Under the pieces are notes generated by a model. The model was not told the DNA's origin. It was given only the letters and a program-made list of their open reading frames with translations, and did not search any database. Positions 57,317 through 64,000 of a stretch of 64,000 nt of DNA are shown here, one piece after another (position 1 is the stretch's first letter; each line of letters starts with the position of its first letter). Source of the DNA: Methanobrevibacter boviskoreani JH1 (GTDB lineage: Archaea; Methanobacteriota; Methanobacteria; Methanobacteriales; Methanobacteriaceae). The translations under genes and the position numbers were made by a program. Location: the NCBI RefSeq assembly GCF_000320505.1, contig NZ_BAGX02000020.1:42573-106572 (forward strand). Direction: 5' to 3'.

Positions 57317-58026
57317 AATAATTACCAATCTAAAAAGAAATATTTATATATCTAAATATATGAATTTTTAACTGAAAATAAAAATTGTAATTTAACAGAT
57401 ATGTCTTTAATTAAAGTCCAATCTTAATATTATTTATTTAAGAAAAATATTAAAAAACTACCTAATAAAGTCAATAAAATATATTAGATAATTATATTAA
57501 GTTTTAATTAAAACTAATATTAAAGTTTAATATTAAAAAGGTATAATAAAAATTAATTGCAGAATTATTATATTAAATATTAAAATCCAATATTAGGAAA
57601 TTATAATGAAGAATTCAATTGCATATATTAATGTTAAAATAAATTATTAGATTAAGATTTAATAGGTTTATTCAATTAATTATAAATAGTATAATAAAAA
57701 ATACAAATCAACAATATTAATTAAAGAACTTATTAAAAAATAAAAACGAAACTATTATATATGTTAAAAACATAGTGTAATTAGTTAAGTTATACTTAAA
57801 TAATCTGATTTTATTTTAATTAATATATTTTTCATTTAGATAGAAATTTGATATTTTTACTAAATTAATATATAAATGATTTATTTTAAAGATAAGTTTT
57901 ATATTAATTTAATAAATTTTTAAAAAGTGCTTTAATGGGAAATATTTGAATATTAAGAATTAATTTTAATTAGATATTATATTTATTAAATACAATTCAT
58001 TACATGTGATTAAACGAGGTGTTTAC
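57317..58026. other. Long AT-rich spacer before the proteasome gene
   Basis: 710 bases. Contains an imperfect repeat of about 45 bases (57540-57585 and 57596-57640, sharing TATAATRAARATT and a TATTAAxxTTAAAAT end) and many TTAATATTAAA-like stretches. No open frame or RNA-like island. Confidence 0.45.
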
Positions 58027-58653
58027 ATGGAAGATGATAAAGTTGTAAAAGGTACCACTACTGTTGGTATTACTTGTAAAGATGGTATTGTTTTTGCTTC
58101 TGAAAGAAGAGCTACCATGGGAAGCTTAGTAGCACACAAAGTAGCAGAAAAAATATTCAAAATTGATGATAACATAGCAGCAACCATTGCTGGAAGTGTT
58201 GGTGATGCACAAAACCTAATGAAAGTTATGAGTGCTGAAGTCTCCTTATACAATTTAAGAAATGGAGAGGATATGAGCATTGATGCAGCTGCTAACTTAA
58301 CTGGAAATATTTTACGTTCCCAACCTAGAGGAGTACAAATCTTACTTGGTGGAGTAGACGAGGATGGAGCTTCAATTTACTCACTTGATGCTGCAGGTGG
58401 AGTAATTAAAGATAAATGTATTTCCACTGGATCAGGTTCTATCTTTGCATATGGTGTATTAGAAGATAGATACACCGAAGATTTAACTGTTGAGGAGGGA
58501 ATTGAACTTGCATTAAGAGCAATTTCTGCTGCAACCGAACGTGATGTTTATTCTGGAAATGGATTCTTAGTTGCTACAGTTAAAGATGACGAAGGATTCA
58601 AAATGTTAGATAAAGAAATAATAGAATCAAAATTAGCTAAAATCAATAACTAA
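58027..58653 (+). CDS. psmB: Proteasome beta subunit
   Basis: Catalytic subunit of the archaeal 20S proteasome. A short propeptide MEDDKVVKG is cut between Gly9 and Thr10; Thr10 (TTTVGITCKDG) is the active-site nucleophile, with the conserved Asp and Lys further in (FASERRATMGSLVAHKVAEKIF). 208 residues. The start is ATG 58027, six bases after GAGGTG; a GTG at 58006 lies in frame upstream of that site and is not needed. The alpha subunit gene is not in the window. Confidence 0.95.
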   Translation: MEDDKVVKGTTTVGITCKDGIVFASERRATMGSLVAHKVAEKIFKIDDNIAATIAGSVGDAQNLMKVMSAEVSLYNLRNGEDMSIDAAANLTGNILRSQPRGVQILLGGVDEDGASIYSLDAAGGVIKDKCISTGSGSIFAYGVLEDRYTEDLTVEEGIELALRAISAATERDVYSGNGFLVATVKDDEGFKMLDKEIIESKLAKINN

Positions 58654-58980
58654 TTTTTATTTTTTTATTTTAACTTGTTTTTAAAAATAATTTAGAATAT
58701 ATTTTTTATATTCATCTCTTAATTTTTTAACTAAATTATAAAGACTTAACTTATTAAATGTCTTTAAATTTTTTTAAATTTACAATTTTAAAGAAAAATT
58801 AAATTTTACGTATATTTTATGGCTACTTGCTATAAGATTAACAATAGTAAAATGATTATTAAATTATAAAATAAACTGAATTTTAAGGTTAATGATAAAC
58901 AATTAACTAGAATAAAAGAAGAAAAACTAATTTTTACATAGTAAGTTAATAAAAATCTATTTTTTTAAAGAAGTGATTAT
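58654..58980. other. Spacer between psmB and fttA
   Basis: 327 bases, AT-rich. T-runs directly after psmB (58653-58690) would fit termination; GTGAT ahead of 58981 is the fttA ribosome-binding site. Nothing else is visible. Confidence 0.45.
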
Positions 58981-60888
58981 ATGGCTTCAAAAATACTAGA
59001 AGAAACAAAGAAAACAATAATGGACAGGTTACCTGAGAGAGTTCAAGTAGCTAAAGTTGAGTTTGAAGGTCCAGAACTTGTTATTTACACAAAAAATCCG
59101 GAAATAATAACTGAAAATGGAGATTTAATCCGTAATTTAGCAAAAGACATTAGAAAAAGGATCATCATTCGATCTGATAAAAGCGTTTTACTAGATCCTG
59201 AGGAAACCATTAACAAAGTTCATGAAATTGTACCTGAAGATGCACAGATTTCAGACATTTCATTTGATGATGTGACCTGTGAGGTTATCATTGAAGCAAT
59301 GAAACCAGGTTTAGTCATTGGAAAATACGGTGTGACCTCAAGAGAGATTGTAAAACAGACAGGATGGGCACCAAAAATATTAAGGACTCCTCCAATTTCC
59401 TCAGAAATCATTGGAAGAATCAGAAATACCATGAAAAATAGCAGCAAAGAAAGGAAGAAATTCTTGGTAAATCTTGGTGAAAGAATCCATCAACCTCCAA
59501 AATATGAAAATGACTGGGCAAGATTAACCTCAATGGGTGGATTTAAAGAGGTAGGAAGATCCTGTATGTTACTCCAAACTCCAAATAGTAGAGTTTTATT
59601 AGATTGTGGAGTAAATGTAGCTGCTAACGAGGATAAAAATGCATACCCATATTTAAATGTACCTGAATTTTCAATTCAAGATTTAGATGCAGTAGTTATA
59701 TCACATGCCCACTTGGACCATGTTGGATTCCTACCATATCTATACCATTACGGATATGAAGGTCCTGTTTATTGTACCACCCCTACAAGGGATTTAATGA
59801 CTTTACTTCAAATGGACCACATTGATATTGCCCACAGGGAAGACCATCCATTGCCATTTAATGTAAAACATGTTCAAAAATGTATCAAACATACCATTAC
59901 ATTAGATTATGGAGAGGTAACAGATATTTCCCCAGATATAAGATTAACCTTACATAATGCAGGCCATATCTTAGGTTCTGCAATGTGCCATATGCATATT
60001 GGAGATGGTCAACACAACCTTGTATATACTGGAGATTTCAAATATGAAAGAAGTAGATTGTTAGAACCTGCAACTACCAGATTCCCAAGGGCTGAAACCA
60101 TAGTCATGGAAAGTACATATGGTGGCCGTGACGATATTCACCCATCAAGAAACGAGGCAGAAAAACAGATGATGAAATATATCTACCTTACCTTAAAACG
60201 TGGAGGAAAGGTTTTAGTTCCGGTATTTGCTGTTGGAAGGGCACAAGAGTTAATGATTGTACTTGAAGAATACATGCGCCACGGATTAATAGATGAGGTA
60301 CCGATATATATTGATGGTATGATTTGGGAAGCAACTGCAATACACACTGCAAGACCAGAATATTTAAGTAAAGACTTAAGAGACCAAATCTTCCATATGG
60401 GAAGAAATCCATTTGTTTCTGATTCATTTATTAAAGTAAACAACCCAGATCAAAGAAAAGACATTGTTGAAGGAGATCCATGTATCATTCTTTCAACCTC
60501 AGGTATGTTAACTGGAGGAAACTCAGTCGAATACTTTAAATGCCTATGTGAGGATGAGAAGAATACTTTAATCTTTGTAGGTTACCAGGCTGAAGGTTCA
60601 CTAGGTAAAAGAATCCAAAAAGGATACAAAGAAATACCTCTTGAAGTTAATAATAAAACCAAGGTATTTAATGTAAAAATGGAAATCGAAACAATTAGCG
60701 GATTCAGTGGTCACTCCAACAGACGTCAATTAATGGAATATGTTAAAAGGTTAAGTCCAAGACCTGAAAAGATCATAGTCTGTCATGGAGATCCATATAA
60801 GACAGTGGACCTAGCAAGTAGTATCCATAGAAGCTACAAAATGGAAACCAAAACCCCATTAAACCTTGAATGTACCAGAATTCAATAA
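58981..60888 (+). CDS. fttA: FttA/aCPSF1, archaeal transcription termination ribonuclease
   Basis: Beta-CASP ribonuclease that terminates archaeal transcription by cutting nascent RNA at U-rich sites. Two N-terminal KH-like domains (residues 1-145, with [20 protein letters not shown]), a metallo-beta-lactamase domain (HAHLDH at 242-247; [28 protein letters not shown]) and a beta-CASP insert ([22 protein letters not shown]) are all present. C-terminus [29 protein letters not shown]. 635 residues, full length, strong GTGAT site. Confidence 0.95.
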   Translation: MASKILEETKKTIMDRLPERVQVAKVEFEGPELVIYTKNPEIITENGDLIRNLAKDIRKRIIIRSDKSVLLDPEETINKVHEIVPEDAQISDISFDDVTCEVIIEAMKPGLVIGKYGVTSREIVKQTGWAPKILRTPPISSEIIGRIRNTMKNSSKERKKFLVNLGERIHQPPKYENDWARLTSMGGFKEVGRSCMLLQTPNSRVLLDCGVNVAANEDKNAYPYLNVPEFSIQDLDAVVISHAHLDHVGFLPYLYHYGYEGPVYCTTPTRDLMTLLQMDHIDIAHREDHPLPFNVKHVQKCIKHTITLDYGEVTDISPDIRLTLHNAGHILGSAMCHMHIGDGQHNLVYTGDFKYERSRLLEPATTRFPRAETIVMESTYGGRDDIHPSRNEAEKQMMKYIYLTLKRGGKVLVPVFAVGRAQELMIVLEEYMRHGLIDEVPIYIDGMIWEATAIHTARPEYLSKDLRDQIFHMGRNPFVSDSFIKVNNPDQRKDIVEGDPCIILSTSGMLTGGNSVEYFKCLCEDEKNTLIFVGYQAEGSLGKRIQKGYKEIPLEVNNKTKVFNVKMEIETISGFSGHSNRRQLMEYVKRLSPRPEKIIVCHGDPYKTVDLASSIHRSYKMETKTPLNLECTRIQ

Positions 60889-61453
60889 AGTTTTTCTCTT
60901 TAAAAAAATAGATAAACACGGTAAGTATTTTAAACTATTTAAAATACTTATACCTTATTTTTAAACAGAATTGAAAAAGATTATTTAATAATATTAAAAA
61001 CTTATTTTACAAATAGATTTTACAAGATAACAATTAAATACAAGAATATATTTAAATTAACTATTATTTTTAAAAAATCTAAAAAATATATGAAATCTAA
61101 TTAATATCTAATTTTTGAAATTTTTTTAATAAAAATATTATTTTAATTAATAAATCTATAATAAAAATTTAAAAAAACTTTAAAATAAAATATAAAACTT
61201 AAAATATAATAAAAATTAAATATGTAGTTGTAGAAATTATTTAAAAAAAATTTTATAATCTATATATTTTATAGTTTAAAGATAATTACGGTATCCAAAA
61301 GCCTTGAAAAAAATAAAAGCACTATAAAAGATTCAATCTATTTTATTGTTTTATATTTTCAAAAGAAGAATAAAAGTAATAAATTTTAATATTAAGAATT
61401 ACATATAATATTATATAAGATTATAAAAATTTTTTAAAATAATAGGTGAATAT
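60889..61453. other. AT-rich spacer before purM
   Basis: 565 bases, almost only A and T, with no credible open frame or symmetric site. GGTGA precedes the purM ATG; the promoter should lie in its last 100 bases. Confidence 0.5.
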
Positions 61454-62476
61454 ATGGTTACATATTCAGAATCTGGTGTAGATATAGATCTTGAAGCAGT
61501 TACTGTTTCTAAATTAGCTTCAAAATTAAAAGATACATTAGAAAATAGAGAAGTTTTAACTGAAAGTGGTCATTTTGCTGCTTTAATTCCTCTTGAAGAT
61601 AAAGCTATAGCAATGAGTACTGATGGAGTAGGTAGTAAAATTTTAATTGCAAAAATGATGAATAAATTTGATACTGTAGGAATAGACTGTATTGCAATGG
61701 TTGTTAATGATATACTTTGCGTAGGTGCAGAACCAATAGCTTTAGTTGATTATCTTGCAGTTGAAGAACCTGATCCTGAAAGGGCAGAAGAAATTGCTGA
61801 AGGTTTAGTTAAAGGTGCAAATGAATCCAACATTGCAATTATTGGTGGTGAAACCGCATCCTTACCTGGAATTATAAAAGACTTTGATTTAGCAGGAACT
61901 GGTATTGGATATGTAGATAAAGATAGAATAATTACCGGTAGTGAGATTGAAGAGGGAGACATATTAATAGGTCTTCGAAGTACTGGTATACATAGTAATG
62001 GTTACAGTTTAGCTAGAAAAGCTCTTTTTGAAAATGCAGGCTTGAAAATTGATGATCCCCTACCTTATGATTCCAATACAACCGTTGGAGAGGAATTATT
62101 AAAACCAACTAAATTATATGTTAAACCAATTGTTGACTTATTAAAATCCGATTTCAATATTAAAGGATTAGCACACATTACAGGAGGAGGATTTACTAAT
62201 TTAAATAGACTTAAAGATGGTGTTGGATATAACATTAATAATTTACCAGAGCCACAGGACATATTTAAATTAATATACCAACAAGACGTTCCTATTGAAG
62301 AGATGTATAGAGTATTCAATATGGGAATAGGTTTTGTTGTAATTGCTTCTGCTGAGGATGCAGATGCTATCTTAGAAAGGTTAAACGAAAGCGTTGAAGC
62401 CTATAAGATAGGCAATGTTATTTCTGAAGAGAAAATTATCATAAAAACCTTTGAAGATACTGAAATTGAATATTAA
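61454..62476 (+). CDS. purM: Phosphoribosylformylglycinamidine cyclo-ligase
   Basis: AIR synthetase of purine synthesis, using ATP to close the imidazole ring of AIR. Family segments: [18 protein letters not shown] at the N-terminus, [42 protein letters not shown] and [15 protein letters not shown]. 340 residues. Strong GGTGA site. The next gene, comC, is 86 bases downstream in the same direction. Confidence 0.95.
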   Translation: MVTYSESGVDIDLEAVTVSKLASKLKDTLENREVLTESGHFAALIPLEDKAIAMSTDGVGSKILIAKMMNKFDTVGIDCIAMVVNDILCVGAEPIALVDYLAVEEPDPERAEEIAEGLVKGANESNIAIIGGETASLPGIIKDFDLAGTGIGYVDKDRIITGSEIEEGDILIGLRSTGIHSNGYSLARKALFENAGLKIDDPLPYDSNTTVGEELLKPTKLYVKPIVDLLKSDFNIKGLAHITGGGFTNLNRLKDGVGYNINNLPEPQDIFKLIYQQDVPIEEMYRVFNMGIGFVVIASAEDADAILERLNESVEAYKIGNVISEEKIIIKTFEDTEIEY

Positions 62477-62562
62477 TATTTCTTAATTTTACAATTTTTT
62501 AAATAAAATTTAATTTAAAATTTAAAACCAATATACAAATTTTTAATTATGAAGGTGTTTTA

Positions 62563-63591
62563 ATGCAAATTACAGAAGAAAATGAGAAAGCTCTTGTAAA
62601 AGAGATTTTATTAAAGTTAGGAGTTAATGATGCTGATGCTAATTTAGTTACTGAAGTAGTGCTTGATGCAGATTTAAAAGGCTTCACATCACATGGAATT
62701 GGAAGATTCCCACAATATATTAAAACAATTGATGCTAATAACATAAAACTTACCGGAGATATTGAAATCGAAAGAGAAACTGAATCCATGGCAATTGTAA
62801 ATGGACACAGTTTATTTGGGCAAGTAGTAGCATATAAATCTATGGAACTTGCAATTGACAAAGCTAAAAATACAGGTATTGGAATAGTAGGTACACACAA
62901 TTCAAACCACTTCGGTGTAACAGGTTTCTACTCTGATTTAGCTAGAAAAAGAAATTGTATTGGATTAACCTTTGCAAACACTGAACCTGCAATTGCACCA
63001 TTAAATGGTAAAAAACCATTAATCGGAACCAACCCTATTGCAATTAGTATTCCAAACCAAGAAACATATATTGCAACTGATATGGCAACATCCGCTACAG
63101 CAAGAGGTAAAATTCTAGAATCCAAGAGAAAAGGTTTAAAATTACCTGAAGGCGTAGCATTGGATAAAGATGGTAATCCAACCACTGACCCTGAGGAAGC
63201 ATTAGAAGGTTCTATTTTGGCATTTGGTACCCACAAAGGTTACGCACTTGCATTTATGCTTGAGATATTATGTGGACCATTAGTAGGTGCTGAAGTTGGA
63301 ACTGGTGTTACCGGTACAGCTGATTGGAGAAAAGATTGTACCAAAGGAGATTTATTCGTTGCAATAGATCCTGAAAAATTCGTTGGTTACGATGTATTTG
63401 AACAGGGAACTAACAAATTTATCAAAGAAGTTAGAGATGCAGATAATGGATTTGTTCCTGGAGATATCGAAAGTAAGAGAGTAGAAGACCATAAAGAAAA
63501 TGGAATGCCTATTGATGATGCATTATACCAACAATTAAAAGATATCTGTGATGGATTAGATATTGATATAAGTAAATACATTACAGAATAG
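62563..63591 (+). CDS. comC: L-sulfolactate dehydrogenase
   Basis: NAD-dependent oxidation of sulfolactate to sulfopyruvate in coenzyme M synthesis; member of the LDH2/malate dehydrogenase family. Recognised by DLKGFTSHGIGRFPQYI, IGIVGTHNSNHFGVTGFYSDLARK, NPIAISIPN and FMLEILCGPLVGAEVGTGVTG. 342 residues, normal. Malate dehydrogenase activity cannot be excluded by eye, but the presence of comB in the same window favours ComC. Ribosome-binding site AAGGTG. Confidence 0.88.
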   Translation: MQITEENEKALVKEILLKLGVNDADANLVTEVVLDADLKGFTSHGIGRFPQYIKTIDANNIKLTGDIEIERETESMAIVNGHSLFGQVVAYKSMELAIDKAKNTGIGIVGTHNSNHFGVTGFYSDLARKRNCIGLTFANTEPAIAPLNGKKPLIGTNPIAISIPNQETYIATDMATSATARGKILESKRKGLKLPEGVALDKDGNPTTDPEEALEGSILAFGTHKGYALAFMLEILCGPLVGAEVGTGVTGTADWRKDCTKGDLFVAIDPEKFVGYDVFEQGTNKFIKEVRDADNGFVPGDIESKRVEDHKENGMPIDDALYQQLKDICDGLDIDISKYITE

Positions 63592-63618
63592 AATTTTAAT
63601 TTCCTAATTTTTAAACTT

Positions 63619-63665
63619 AAATTAAAATAATTTATTATTTTAATTTTAAACTATTTTTATATACT
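63619..63665 (+). terminator. A/T hairpin and U tract after comC
   Basis: A 13-bp perfect inverted repeat (63619-63631 with 63634-63646), all A and T, lies 28 bases after the comC stop and is followed by TATTTTTATA and further U tracts. Confidence 0.45.
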
Positions 63666-63680
63666 TTTTATATCCAAATA

Positions 63681-63800
63681 AATACTGTTTTTAGAGCATA
63701 TTAATTGCTTTTTATTAATAAATAGATTACCCTTATTTTAAAATAAAATAATTTACTATTTAATTAAATAAAAAAAAATACTGATTTTTAGAGCATATTA
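63681..63800 (+). repeat. Direct repeat of 23-24 bases, 96 bases apart
   Basis: AATACTG, then T or AT, then TTTTAGAGCATATTA, appears at 63681-63703 and 63777-63800, differing by one inserted A. Each is followed by a T-rich stretch. It is not part of a longer array in the window. Confidence 0.7.
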
Positions 63801-64000
63801 GTTTATTTTATAAATATTTGGATAAAATAAAATATTTTTGTTAAATAAATGCAATATGATATTTGTTTTATATTTTAAATATTTCAAATCTAAAAACTCG
63901 ATTTTTACAAAGTCTTTAAATATTAAAGATTATTTTTTATTTTTTAATAATTAAAATGTATATCAAAGACAGAATAATTATTACAAAGCATTTGTATATA

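Larger units (their letters stand above)
63592..64000. other. Downstream region of comC with terminator and direct repeat
   Basis: 409 bases to the window edge. Contains the comC terminator-like hairpin (63619-63646) and two copies of a 23-24 base repeat (63681 and 63777). No open frame; the next gene is outside the window. Confidence 0.5.

Noticed and set aside
1-64000. tRNA, rRNA, 7S RNA, RNase P RNA or CRISPR arrays
   Set aside because: Such RNAs would stand out as G/C-rich islands in this genome; no spacer contains one, and no regularly spaced repeat array was seen. Small C/D RNAs could be missed by eye.

Overview
The window is chromosomal DNA of a very AT-rich hydrogenotrophic methanogen of the order Methanobacteriales, most likely a Methanobrevibacter-type species. 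The evidence is a complete mcrBDCGA operon (methyl-coenzyme M reductase I, recognised by the presence of mcrC), a complete mtrEDCBAFGH operon, the mvhDGAB hydrogenase operon, archaeal translation and RNA genes (L10e, Pcc1, FttA/aCPSF1, Trm1, Taw2, archaeal proteasome), an MreB homologue as expected in a rod-shaped methanogen, and a sortase. Intergenic regions are long and almost pure A/T. I see no rRNA, tRNA, CRISPR array, insertion sequence, prophage or conjugative module; this is core chromosome with little accessory DNA. Genus assignment is an inference.

Layout. 1-2.5 kb: RNase HII, MreB and an unrecognised partner gene coupled to mreB. 3-6.7 kb: a plus-strand cluster of archaetidylserine synthase, a repeat-containing membrane protein with a CpaB-like outer domain, a multi-membrane-segment sortase and MptD. 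6.9-11.3 kb: MfnA, PEP synthase and L10e on the minus strand. 11.7-17 kb: Pcc1, a membrane-anchored B-box-like zinc protein, FKBP/SlyD, a TmcAL-like HIGH nucleotidyltransferase and dihydroorotase. 17.6-24.3 kb: mvhDGAB and the SufBC pair. 24.7-27.2 kb: PRC-barrel protein, CobY and methanogenesis marker 14. 27.5-37.6 kb: mtr and mcr operons back to back on the minus strand. 38.4-45 kb: Mmp10 (which methylates an McrA arginine), a phosphoesterase, Mmp7 with an uncharacterised neighbour, ComB, a TraB-family membrane protein. 45-52 kb: DUF1922, a CNNM/CBS transporter-like protein, MBL hydrolase, a TtuA-type tRNA thiolase, a DegT aminotransferase and Trm1. 52.9-63.6 kb: an Lrp regulator, MptA, CofG, Taw2, PsmB, FttA, PurM and ComC.

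How the genes fit together. The last steps of CO2 methanogenesis (Mtr, Mcr), H2 oxidation for the heterodisulfide step (Mvh) and synthesis of nearly every methanogenic cofactor are represented: methanofuran (MfnA), tetrahydromethanopterin (MptA, MptD), F420 (CofG), coenzyme M (ComB, ComC) and the cobamide of MtrA (CobY). Mmp10, Mmp7, McrC and McrD serve MCR modification and activation; Mmp14 sits directly behind mtr.

Most rewarding observations: two adjacent perfect 12-bp palindromes at the expected transcription start of mvhDGAB; inverted repeats at the mcr promoter; bacterial-looking hairpin-plus-U-tract terminators that overlap stop codons, in a genome that also encodes FttA; an archaeal TmcAL-like protein; the lipid-synthase/CpaB-like/sortase cluster; and several small recent duplications, both coding and intergenic. 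Several starts were moved on ribosome-binding-site evidence (mreB, mtrH, mcrG, mmp7, its neighbour, comB, lrp, psmB).
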